From an uncultured Mollicutes bacterium (lineage in GTDB: Bacteria; Bacillota_I; Bacilli_A; Acholeplasmatales; Anaeroplasmataceae), in contig UQGR01000014.1 of assembly GCA_900540705.1 (NCBI GenBank), positions 1-39,884 of the forward strand: a DNA stretch of 39,884 nt, in the 5' to 3' direction. Positions 17,780 through 25,975 of the stretch are shown here, one piece after another. Position 1 is the first letter of the stretch. Each line of letters begins with the position of its first letter. Made by a program: the position numbers and the translations under genes. The notes beneath the pieces are model-generated. The model was not told where the DNA came from. It searched no databases and saw nothing but the letters and a program-made list of their open reading frames with translations.

Positions 17780-17958
17780 TATACATTTGTAGCAAGTATA
17801 ACTATATAATAGATAAGCATCGCAACAGATACTAGAGCCATAGCTGCTGTAAGAACTAAAATTAAAATTCTGCCCCAGTGAGTTTGCGTTGGATTTTTAT
17901 ATCCTTTTTGCTTAATTTCTTTTTTAGCATCCTTTTTTGCTTTTTTCTTTTGTGCCAT
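17779..17958 (-). CDS. Small Lys-rich single-pass membrane protein (59 aa)
   Basis: A 59-codon reading frame. Residues 1-21 are very basic (MAQKKKAKKDAKKE start). About residues 31-56 form one hydrophobic helix, and the TQTHWGR stretch sits at the membrane edge. ATG 17958 has AGGTGA at proper spacing on the minus strand, and the gene ends exactly at the bidirectional terminator shared with spoIVB. These signals argue that it is real despite its size. I do not recognise the family. A cytoplasmic basic tail on one helix is the only visible feature; the function is unknown. Confidence 0.75.
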   Translation of the reverse strand: MAQKKKAKKDAKKEIKQKGYKNPTQTHWGRILILVLTAAMALVSVAMLIYYIVILATNV

Positions 17959-18044
17959 ATCTTCACCTACTTCAATAAAAATGTTATAATAAGCATATCA
18001 AATATATTATATAATATTTTTTAGAAAAATGAAAGGATTTTTTT

Positions 18045-19238
18045 ATGGTTAAGCAAAACAATGTAAAAATAATACTCCATGTTGATATGAATGCTTTTTT
18101 TTGCTCCGTTGCTTGCCTACTAAATCCTTCTTTACGAGGAAAGGTTTTTGCGATTGGAAGGGAGAATAGCTACCGTGGAGTCATCTCTTCAGCCAGCTAT
18201 GAGGCAAGAGCTTTAGGCATTCATTCTGCCATGAGTCAAAAGGAAGCCTATGACCTAGTACCTAATTTAATTATCGTATCCTTAGATCATAAGCATTACT
18301 TACATTATCATCAGGAATTTGTAAAAATATTGAAACAGTATTCTGACCTAGTAGAGGTAGCTTCTATAGATGAGGCCTATCTAGATATTACCAAAATTTC
18401 TATGGAGCGCCATCCCTTAGTTGTCGCAAAAGAAATTCAAACGAGAATTTTAAAGGAAACAGGCTTGAGTTGTTCTATTGGAATTGCACCTACTCTATTT
18501 TTAGCGAAAATGGCTTCCGATATGAAAAAGCCTTTGGGAATAACAGTTTTAAGAAAAAGAGATGCTAAGAAGATTTTATACCCTTTACCAGTTTCTGACA
18601 TCTATGGTATAGGAAAAAAGACATATCCCATCCTCATGCGTAATGGTATACAAACGATAGAAGAATTGATGGATGAAAAAAATAAGAATAAAGTGATTGA
18701 GTTGATAGGTTTAAGATCCTATGAGTATGCTTATCAGCATATTCTTGGCAATTCCTCTAATCAGGTGATTCCAAACCGCCATGGAGATTCAGAGAGTATT
18801 TCTACCTCTCAAACCTTTGACCGGATTATCAATTCAGATACAGAGGTCTTATATGAGCTTAGAAAAATGACTAGAGAAATGGTCAATAAGCTAAACCAAG
18901 AAAATTATTATACGAAGACTATAAATATTACTTTACGAAGTACAGAGTTTAAAACGATGACCAGAAGCAGATCCTTAGAGGAATATGTAAATGATTTTCC
19001 TGCAATTTTTGAGGTTGTAACTGATTTAGTAGAGGAGCATTATCACGGAGAAGAATTGAGACTTCTTGGCGTTGGACTTTCTAACTTGAAGCATAAGGAG
19101 CATTTGCCAAAGGAATATAATCTTTTTACGATAGAAACCTATGAAGAGAAGACATTGAAAATAGCTGAAATGATAGAAGAATATCAAAAAAAATATGGAG
19201 AAAAGGCTTTATTTCAAAATAAAAATAAAAACTTGTAA
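18045..19238 (+). CDS. dinB: DNA polymerase IV (Y family)
   Basis: Translesion polymerase. Catalytic Asp14 lies in HVDMNAFF, and D109-E110 in SIDEAYLD. The fingers region has the motif YRGVISSASYEARALGI, here noted as SSASYEARA. The C-terminal little-finger domain follows. 397 residues, normal; no clear beta-clamp motif was picked out at the C-terminus. GAAAGGA precedes the ATG by 7 nt. It is followed 41 nt later by the helicase gene in the same direction. Confidence 0.94.
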   Translation: MVKQNNVKIILHVDMNAFFCSVACLLNPSLRGKVFAIGRENSYRGVISSASYEARALGIHSAMSQKEAYDLVPNLIIVSLDHKHYLHYHQEFVKILKQYSDLVEVASIDEAYLDITKISMERHPLVVAKEIQTRILKETGLSCSIGIAPTLFLAKMASDMKKPLGITVLRKRDAKKILYPLPVSDIYGIGKKTYPILMRNGIQTIEELMDEKNKNKVIELIGLRSYEYAYQHILGNSSNQVIPNRHGDSESISTSQTFDRIINSDTEVLYELRKMTREMVNKLNQENYYTKTINITLRSTEFKTMTRSRSLEEYVNDFPAIFEVVTDLVEEHYHGEELRLLGVGLSNLKHKEHLPKEYNLFTIETYEEKTLKIAEMIEEYQKKYGEKALFQNKNKNL

Positions 19239-19279
19239 TTTTACTTGTTTAATGATATGATAACTCGGAGGTGAGGAGA

Positions 19280-20587
19280 ATGAAATTTGGCAAATATGAA
19301 TTTAAGGATTATATTGTAAAGGCTATGCAGGATTTACAATTTAAAGAATTAACCCCTGTTCAAGAAAGGGTATTAGACTCCCTCACAGGACAAAAAAATC
19401 TTTTAGTAAAATCGAAGACGGGTAGTGGAAAAACCCATGCCTTTTTGTTACCTATTTTTCAAAATTTAGAGGAGAATAAAAAAGGTGTATTTGCAACAAT
19501 CATTTCTCCAACGAAGGAACTCGCTATGCAAACCTATAAGATGGCTCAGCATCTAGCCTCCTTTTGTTCCTCAAGAATTGATATAAAGCTGTTTTGTGGA
19601 GGAACAGACCGCCTTAAAGAAATTGAAAGGCTAAAGACAACAACCCCTCAAATCGTCATTGGTACTCCAGGGAAGATTAAGGATTTGGCGATTACGGAAA
19701 ATGTTTTAAAAATTTATACCTCAACCTATTTTATTGTGGATGAAATGGATATGCTTTTGGATGGTGGATATGAAGAGGACTTGGATGTCATATCACAGGT
19801 TTTAAAGGATGTAAAGATGATGTTCTTTTCGGCAACTATGGAGGATAAGGTTTTACATTTTGCAAGAAAATATTTGGCTAATCCAGAATTTATTGATATT
19901 AAAAATACGAACGACTTGAATATTGTGCATATTTGGATTCCTTTAAAGCATAAGGAGAGAATCGAGTGTCTTTGGAGCTTGTTAAATACCATTCAGCCCT
20001 ATTTGGCAATTATTTTTGCCAATAAAAAGGAAACGGTAATAGAACTGGCAAAGAGTTTATCTAGTCGTGGTTTATTCGTTGGTGTTATGCATGGAGATTT
20101 AACTCCTAGAGAAAGAAAACGGGTTTTAGCTGATTGCAATGCCTTAAAGTATCAGTATCTAGTAGCTACAGATTTAGCAGCCCGAGGCTTAGATATTGAT
20201 GGTGTAAGTCATATTATCAATTATGAATTACCCTATGATTATGAATTTTATTTACATAGAAGCGGTAGAACTGGAAGAATGCATAAGGATGGTATCGTCT
20301 ATTCCTTTTATGAGGAAGTGGATGATAGCTACCTAGATGAGCTGGCAAAAAAGAAGATAGTACCTAGCTATTTTGAATTTAAGAATCAAGAGCTAGTTCC
20401 TTATAAGGGAAGAGCTACTCGTGCCCAACGAATCAAGCCAAAGACGGATTTCCAGAAGGAGGCTGCAAAATACATTCCTAAGCCGAAGAAGGTTAAGCCA
20501 GGCTATAAGAAAAAACGCCAAGCTCAAATAGATGAGCTAGCAGAGAGATTGAAAAAAAATTCCTTAAAGAAGAAGCGTAGGAGATAA
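19280..20587 (+). CDS. cshB: DEAD-box RNA helicase, CshB-like
   Basis: ATP-dependent RNA helicase. Q-motif FKELTPVQ, Walker A SKTGSGKTH (45-53), motif II DEMD (154-157) instead of DEAD, motif III SAT (184-186), motif VI HRSGRTGR. The C-terminal basic tail contains PKKVKPGYKKK, which I recognise from Bacillus CshB, a cold-shock helicase helping RNA unfolding and ribosome assembly. ATG 19280 has GGAGGTGAGG upstream; the GTG at 19271 is part of that site. 435 residues. Confidence 0.9.
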   Translation: MKFGKYEFKDYIVKAMQDLQFKELTPVQERVLDSLTGQKNLLVKSKTGSGKTHAFLLPIFQNLEENKKGVFATIISPTKELAMQTYKMAQHLASFCSSRIDIKLFCGGTDRLKEIERLKTTTPQIVIGTPGKIKDLAITENVLKIYTSTYFIVDEMDMLLDGGYEEDLDVISQVLKDVKMMFFSATMEDKVLHFARKYLANPEFIDIKNTNDLNIVHIWIPLKHKERIECLWSLLNTIQPYLAIIFANKKETVIELAKSLSSRGLFVGVMHGDLTPRERKRVLADCNALKYQYLVATDLAARGLDIDGVSHIINYELPYDYEFYLHRSGRTGRMHKDGIVYSFYEEVDDSYLDELAKKKIVPSYFEFKNQELVPYKGRATRAQRIKPKTDFQKEAAKYIPKPKKVKPGYKKKRQAQIDELAERLKKNSLKKKRRR

Positions 20588-20591
20588 AAAG

Positions 20592-20616
20592 AAAAAGGTG
20601 ATTGCTCACCTTTTTT
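20592..20616. terminator. Bidirectional terminator cshB/glgC
   Basis: AAAAAGGTGA-TTGC-TCACCTTTTT, ten perfect pairs, with T runs on both strands between two convergent genes. Confidence 0.9.
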
Positions 20617-20619
20617 ATG

Positions 20620-21849
20620 TTATTTTAAAGTTTCTCCAGAGGTAATATGCTTCTCAGAAATCATCTTAGGATTAGAACAAGAGAAGATTCTTACGTTTCT
20701 TTCAACGACTAGTCCTTCAGGAAGAATGAGTTTTTTACCAATTACATTAATTCCACTAGATAAAATTTTTGGTTTATCCTTATTTGGTTGGTAATCGTCC
20801 CCTGTACCAATGATGGAATTGTCACCAATTACCGTCTCCTTATCAATGATTGTATTTTCAATATGGCAATTCTTACCGATGACAACATCATTTAAAATTA
20901 CAGAATTTACAATCACACTTCCTTCTCCAATTTTTACACCTGGAGAAATGACAGAATGCTGAACCTCACCCTCAATTTGACAACCATTGGTAATCAAGGA
21001 TTTTGAAATAGAAGCAGTATCTCCAATTTTAGCTGGAGGTAAATCCTCAGATTTCGTATAGATTTTCCAAGATGGATCGTATAGGTCTAAGGCAGTGTCA
21101 CCACATAATTCTAGGTTGGTTTCCAAATAAGAATCATAGGTTCCTACATCCATCCAGTAGTCATAGTATTCATAAGCATATACATTTTTAGATTCAATCA
21201 TATCTGGAATAATATGCTTTCCAAAGTCTAAATCTACAATATCTGGATGTGCCTCAATTGCATCAATTAAGGCCTGAGTTGAGAATACATAGATACCCAT
21301 AGAAGCTTTATTTGATTTTGGCTCCTTTGGTTTTTCAACAAACTTATTAATTTTTAGATTGGAGTCTGTTTCCAAAACACCAAAGCGGCTTGCCTCCTCA
21401 ATTGGAACTATCTTTGCGGCAATGGTCAAATCAGCACCTGTTTGTTTATGCTGCTCAATCATTTTTGAATAATCCATTTTGTAAACATGATCTCCAGAAA
21501 GAATAAGGACATACTTAGAAGCATAACGCTTAACAAACTCAATATTCTTTCGAATTGCATCTGCTGTTCCCTCATACCAGGAATTGTTTGGCTGCAATAA
21601 AGTAACAAATGAATCACGACGGTCTAAGTCCCAAGGCTTACCAACACCGATATGCTCATTTAATGAAAGTGGTAGGTATTGTGTCAAAATACCTATCTGG
21701 AAAATACCAGAATTACAGCAGTTTGATAATGCAAAATCGATAATTCTGAACTTTCCTGCAAATGGAACTGCTGGTTTACTACGTCTTTCAGATAAGATAT
21801 CTAAGCGTGATCCACGTCCACCTGCTAAAATTAAAGCTAAAGTCTCCAT
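20620..21849 (-). CDS. glgC: Glucose-1-phosphate adenylyltransferase
   Basis: Makes ADP-glucose from glucose 1-phosphate and ATP, the committed step of bacterial glycogen synthesis. N-terminal nucleotidyltransferase domain: LILAGGRGSRL, KPAVPFAGK, YEGTADAIRKN, SGDHVYKMDY and FVEKP. The C-terminal left-handed beta-helix runs from about residue 290 with hexapeptide repeats. The intact catalytic motifs argue for GlgC rather than the inactive GlgD. AGGAGG lies 8 nt before the ATG. Second gene of glgA-glgC; no glgB, glgD or glgP is in the window. Confidence 0.93.
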   Translation of the reverse strand: METLALILAGGRGSRLDILSERRSKPAVPFAGKFRIIDFALSNCCNSGIFQIGILTQYLPLSLNEHIGVGKPWDLDRRDSFVTLLQPNNSWYEGTADAIRKNIEFVKRYASKYVLILSGDHVYKMDYSKMIEQHKQTGADLTIAAKIVPIEEASRFGVLETDSNLKINKFVEKPKEPKSNKASMGIYVFSTQALIDAIEAHPDIVDLDFGKHIIPDMIESKNVYAYEYYDYWMDVGTYDSYLETNLELCGDTALDLYDPSWKIYTKSEDLPPAKIGDTASISKSLITNGCQIEGEVQHSVISPGVKIGEGSVIVNSVILNDVVIGKNCHIENTIIDKETVIGDNSIIGTGDDYQPNKDKPKILSSGINVIGKKLILPEGLVVERNVRIFSCSNPKMISEKHITSGETLK

Positions 21850-21865
21850 CTTATTTTCCTCCTAA

Positions 21866-23281
21866 CTATAGCGTGATTTTTTTGTATATATCTAGATATT
21901 TCGAAGCAGAAGAGGACCAACTATAATCCTTCTCCATTGCCTGATTTACTAATGCTTTCCAGGCACGCTTGTTATCATTATAGGTATTCAGCGCTAAAAA
22001 CATTACATCTTTTAGTTCAATTGGATTAAAGTTTGCAAAGCTGAAGCCGGTACCCTCATTGGTGTATTCATTGAATGGGATAACCGTATCCTTTAAGCCT
22101 CCTGTTTCTCTGACTAGAGGAAGTGTACCATATCTCATCGCAATCATCTGTCCTAAGCCGCATGGTTCAAATTTAGATGGCATAAGGAAGATGTCACATC
22201 CTGCATATATCTTTTGAGCAACAGGATCAGAATAGCCGATATAGCATTTGAACCGGTTTGGATGCTTTGCCTCCATACTGCGGAAGAAATCCTCATACAT
22301 TTTATCTCCAGAGCCCATTAGTATAAACTTAGCATTGCTGTAATGAATTACATCCTCTATGATTGGCATCAATAGCTCAATTCCTTTTTGATCTACCAGT
22401 CTAGACACTAGTCCAAATAAAGGAACATCCTCTGTAGATAACCCAAATTCTGTGAGAAGTGCCTGTTTGTTCGCTTTTTTGCCTTCTAGCACATTCTTCT
22501 TAGAGTAGGTTTGATAGATGTTTTTATCCGTTTCAGGATTATATTTTTCTACGTCAATCCCATTCACTATTCCATAAAAATCAAAATAGCGTAAGCCTAA
22601 TATATTGTTTAAGCGATATCCATAATAATCTGTTAGCACCTCATTTTTGTAGGTCTCAGAAACTGTAGTTACAATATTTGATTCTAAGATTCCAGCCTTC
22701 ATAAAATTGATGCATCCATCAAATTCCAAAGAAGAGGAATAAGGCATAAATAAAATGCGCATCATATCCATTGGGAAATTCCCTTGATATTGAATATTAT
22801 GAATACTATAAACGGTTTTAATTCGATTGTATTGCGGATAGTAATGATAGTTTGCTTTTATAATGTAAGGAATAAGCCCAGTCTGCCAATCGTTTAAATG
22901 GATGACATCAGGAAAGAAATTGATGACCTTCATCGCCTCTAAAACAGCAAAGTCAAAGAAGGCAAAGCGTTCTCCATCATCTCCATATCCGTATAAGCCA
23001 TCTCGATTAAAATAGCGGTCACTATCAATAAAGTAAAATTCTACACCCTCATGGATTGCTTCAAACACGCCGACATATTCCATACGTTCTGCAATTTTTA
23101 CATAGGCATAGCCCTTATAGGCAGCAATATTTTTTTCTTTAATTTTCTTGTAGTAAGGCATTATTACTCGTGCATCACAATCTTTTTCCTTTAACGCTTT
23201 GGGAAGAGCGCCTATTACATCGGCTAGTCCACCAGTTTTTGCATAAGGAGCACTTTCACTTGCGCAAAATAATACTTTCAT
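21866..23281 (-). CDS. glgA: Glycogen synthase (ADP-glucose)
   Basis: GT5 glycosyltransferase extending alpha-1,4-glucan from ADP-glucose. The substrate-binding KTGGLADV is at 16-23, the N-terminal domain has HLNDWQTGL, and the C-terminal domain has the signature PSKFEPCGLGQMIAMRYG. 471 residues, standard. GAGGTGA precedes the ATG by 4 nt. First gene of the operon with glgC, 16 nt apart. It is driven by a good promoter containing an ACGT-centred palindrome. Confidence 0.95.
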   Translation of the reverse strand: MKVLFCASESAPYAKTGGLADVIGALPKALKEKDCDARVIMPYYKKIKEKNIAAYKGYAYVKIAERMEYVGVFEAIHEGVEFYFIDSDRYFNRDGLYGYGDDGERFAFFDFAVLEAMKVINFFPDVIHLNDWQTGLIPYIIKANYHYYPQYNRIKTVYSIHNIQYQGNFPMDMMRILFMPYSSSLEFDGCINFMKAGILESNIVTTVSETYKNEVLTDYYGYRLNNILGLRYFDFYGIVNGIDVEKYNPETDKNIYQTYSKKNVLEGKKANKQALLTEFGLSTEDVPLFGLVSRLVDQKGIELLMPIIEDVIHYSNAKFILMGSGDKMYEDFFRSMEAKHPNRFKCYIGYSDPVAQKIYAGCDIFLMPSKFEPCGLGQMIAMRYGTLPLVRETGGLKDTVIPFNEYTNEGTGFSFANFNPIELKDVMFLALNTYNDNKRAWKALVNQAMEKDYSWSSSASKYLDIYKKITL

Positions 23282-23321
23282 TCATTCACCTCATTTACAT
23301 GGTTAAAATATCACTACTATA

Positions 23322-23350
23322 ATTTTATCATAGCTAAAACGTTTTCTCAA
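23322..23350 (-). promoter_or_regulatory. Promoter of glgA-glgC
   Basis: On the minus strand TTGAGA (23350-23345), 17-nt spacer and TGA-TAAAAT (-10 at 23327-23322, extended). The spacer holds AGAAAACGTTTTAG, a palindromic core that matches the cre consensus at only 11 of 14 positions. Catabolite control is possible but unproven. Confidence 0.65.
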
Positions 23351-23393
23351 GAACTTTTCAAGATAAAAAATTAAATTATTTTTTCTTTTTTGC

Positions 23394-23445
23394 TTGCGTA
23401 ATAATGATAGTTTTGATATAATAAAATACGCGTATGTTCGTATAC
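23394..23445 (+). promoter_or_regulatory. Promoter with palindrome for thioredoxin-like gene
   Basis: TTGCGT (23394-23399), 17-nt spacer, extended TGA-TATAAT (23417-23422). Just downstream lies the perfect palindrome ATACGCGTAT (23426-23435) and a second half-site CGTATAC (23439-23445), which could bind a regulator at the start point. A second possible -10 (TATAAT) lies further on near 23446. Confidence 0.5.
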
Positions 23446-23480
23446 TATAATTTCTTAGTAAAAGAAAGGATTTATCTAAT

Positions 23481-24113
23481 ATGGCAAGAGTTGGAAAGAG
23501 AAATAAAACAAAATTTATATTATGTAAGGAGCTAGTAATTTTAATATTAGTTTTAATTGCTATGATTGTTACAACCATATGCTTAGCAATTCCTTCAGAG
23601 AGTCAAAAGAAACTTGAAGAATTTAATAATGCGATTACAGAATATAATACGGCAAATAATACATCCTTTTCCACCTTGGGTGAGGATTATGTATTCAAAA
23701 AGGCCTCCCTTAATGATGTATCTTCCGCAATAGATGGCTCTAAGGGAACAGATACAGAACCAAAATATGCTTATATTTTATATGGCTCCCTAAAGGATGC
23801 AACCATCATAGAGTTTTTATCTGTTATCAATAAGGAAGCCCAAAATAGAGAGGTTGATACAGTATATCTATATTCCTCTGACAAGGTAGAAAATCAAGAG
23901 GATAAGGATGATGAGCAATTCCTTGCTGAATTGGATAATGATGAAAAAGTATTCAATGTAGATGTTTTAGAGGGTGTTGAGGAGATTGATTTATTAAAGG
24001 CTCCAGCATTCTATGTATATAAAAATGGGGAATTGGTGTTCAATTCTGTTTCAATGATCGAGGATGGATCTTATAACTGGCACTTAGTTATCAATAAGGC
24101 CTTTGCGTTATAG
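23481..24113 (+). CDS. Membrane-anchored thioredoxin-fold protein lacking active-site cysteines
   Basis: A basic N-terminus and one membrane helix (about 16-37) are followed by an outward-facing domain. The pattern is thioredoxin-like: a beta strand YAYILYGS (97-103) followed by a helix, and late KAPAFYVYKNGELV (172-185), which resembles the cis-Pro strand of thioredoxins. The place of CxxC holds LKDATI, and the only cysteines lie in or next to the membrane helix. So a redox role is unlikely; a chaperone-like or bacteriocin-accessory-type (PedC-like) role is conceivable. Fold assignment is by eye. A terminator follows. Confidence 0.55.
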   Translation: MARVGKRNKTKFILCKELVILILVLIAMIVTTICLAIPSESQKKLEEFNNAITEYNTANNTSFSTLGEDYVFKKASLNDVSSAIDGSKGTDTEPKYAYILYGSLKDATIIEFLSVINKEAQNREVDTVYLYSSDKVENQEDKDDEQFLAELDNDEKVFNVDVLEGVEEIDLLKAPAFYVYKNGELVFNSVSMIEDGSYNWHLVINKAFAL

Positions 24114-24130
24114 TAGTATAGTTTATACGA

Positions 24131-24159
24131 AAAAACTGAGATGCAAAATCTCAGTTTTT
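24131..24159 (+). terminator. Intrinsic terminator
   Basis: AAAAACTGAGAT/ATCTCAGTTTTT, 12 perfect pairs with a 5-nt loop. Confidence 0.92.
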
Positions 24160-24189
24160 ATTTGATTATTTTCCATAAGGAGGGAAAGT

Positions 24190-25890
24190 ATGATAGAGTC
24201 AATCAAGAAAAGTATCAAGAAAACTTTAGAGGAGTATTATAAAACTACCCATCACATAGAGCTTTCAGTTGTAGTTGAGGAACCAAAAAATCCTGATTTG
24301 GGAGATATTTCTGTTCCTATGTTTGTGGTTGTTAAGGCGTTGAGAAGACCAATGCCAGAGATTATTGCTGAAGCAGTTCCAGTAATCCAAGGAGCCTCTG
24401 ATACAATTGTAAAGGTCAATAGCGTTGGGGCCTTTATCAATATTATTTTAGATAAAAAGCTTTTAGCGAAGAATGTTTTACAGGCAGCAATTGAGGCAGA
24501 TAGCTCTTATGGGGCCTCCACTATGGGAAATGGTAGAAGAATAACCTTAGATTATTCTGCCCCAAATATTGCCAAGAGCTTTTCTGTGGGACATTTACGT
24601 TCTACTATGATTGGGAATTCTATCAATTTAATTCTTCAAAAGTGTGGATATGAAACCTATTCCATCAATTATTTAGGAGATTGGGGGACTCAATTTGGAA
24701 AGATGATAGTTGCTTACCAAAAATGGGGAGACCTAAATAAAATTAAAGAAGATCCTATTAATGAGCTCACGGCCTTATATGTAAGATTTCATAATGAAGC
24801 AGAAAATGATTCATCCTTAGAAGATGAAGCCAGAGAAGCCTTTAGAAAAATGGAGCTTAAGGATCCAGAGTATTTAGAATTATGGCGTTGGATTAGAGAA
24901 GAATCACTCAAGGAATCTGCTCAAATCTATGATTTATTAGATGTCAAGTTTGATTCCTACAATGGAGAAGCCTTTTACAATGATAAAATGGATGCTGTAG
25001 TAGAGGAACTCGAGAAAAAGGGATTATTAAAAGAGGACCAAGGAGCTCAAATTGTGGATTTGGGAGACGATGTGCCACCTGCGTTGATTAAGAGAAGTGA
25101 TGGTGGTTCCCTATATATTACCCGAGATTTAGCAGCTGTTTTCTACCGAAAAAAGGAATATAAATTTGATAAAATTCTCTATGTAGTAGGGAATGAACAA
25201 AAGCTTCATTTTACTCAGCTGAAGCGATTAATTACTAAGATGGGTTATGATTTTGCAGATCAAATAGAGCATGTGAACTTTGGTTTATATTTAACCAATG
25301 GGAAAAAGATGTCTACTAGAAGAGGTAAGGTAGTTAAATTATATGATGTTCTTATGAAGGCAATAGGGCTTGCCTATGATTTGATTTCTGAAAAAAACCC
25401 AAGCCTAGATAATAAGGAAGAAATTGCAAAGGCAGTAGGAATTGCCGCAATTGTCTTTGGGGATTTAAAGAATTATCGAGGTCTAGATGCAGAGTTTGAT
25501 ATAGAACAATCCGTTAAGTTTGAAGGACAGACAGGTCCTTATTTACAGTACACAGGAGTTAGAATAGCCTCCATTTTAAAGGATAAAGCTTTTGATATTC
25601 AAAAGTGCAATATAGAGGTTTTTGAACAGCCTCATTATTTTGAAATTATTAAGCAGATATCCTTATTCCAAAGCATATTAGAAAAAGCAGCTTTGGAAAG
25701 TGCCCCAAGCATTCTAGCAAAATACCTTTTGGGTTTGGCTCAAAGCTTCAATAAGTTCTATTCGATTGAAAAAATAAATGCTGAAGAGGAAATGCTAAGA
25801 AATTCCAATTTTGCTGTTGCGAAAGCTACTCGTATTGTCCTTAATGAGGGATTACGGCTTTTAGGAATCAAGTATGTCAATGAAATGTAG
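24190..25890 (+). CDS. argS: Arginyl-tRNA synthetase
   Basis: Class I synthetase charging tRNA-Arg. The N-terminal Add-1 domain covers about 1-110. The HIGH motif appears as SVGH in APNIAKSFSVGHLRST (about 125-139), the KMSK equivalent as KMSTRRG. The C-terminal anticodon-binding helical domain ends in the usual LRLLGI region. 566 residues, normal. AGGAGGG precedes the ATG by 5 nt. It lies between two terminator- or promoter-bounded units and is probably monocistronic or co-transcribed with the glycosyltransferase 85 nt downstream. Confidence 0.96.
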   Translation: MIESIKKSIKKTLEEYYKTTHHIELSVVVEEPKNPDLGDISVPMFVVVKALRRPMPEIIAEAVPVIQGASDTIVKVNSVGAFINIILDKKLLAKNVLQAAIEADSSYGASTMGNGRRITLDYSAPNIAKSFSVGHLRSTMIGNSINLILQKCGYETYSINYLGDWGTQFGKMIVAYQKWGDLNKIKEDPINELTALYVRFHNEAENDSSLEDEAREAFRKMELKDPEYLELWRWIREESLKESAQIYDLLDVKFDSYNGEAFYNDKMDAVVEELEKKGLLKEDQGAQIVDLGDDVPPALIKRSDGGSLYITRDLAAVFYRKKEYKFDKILYVVGNEQKLHFTQLKRLITKMGYDFADQIEHVNFGLYLTNGKKMSTRRGKVVKLYDVLMKAIGLAYDLISEKNPSLDNKEEIAKAVGIAAIVFGDLKNYRGLDAEFDIEQSVKFEGQTGPYLQYTGVRIASILKDKAFDIQKCNIEVFEQPHYFEIIKQISLFQSILEKAALESAPSILAKYLLGLAQSFNKFYSIEKINAEEEMLRNSNFAVAKATRIVLNEGLRLLGIKYVNEM

Positions 25891-25975
25891 TAGAAATATT
25901 GCAATTTCATAGGGAAATGGTGTACAATGGGTATACGATATAATTACACTTTTAAAATGTCAAGAGGTAATACAA

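Noticed and set aside
20620..21849. GlgD (inactive paralogue) instead of GlgC
   Set aside because: Catalytic motifs YEGTADAIRKN and SGDHVYKMDY are intact.
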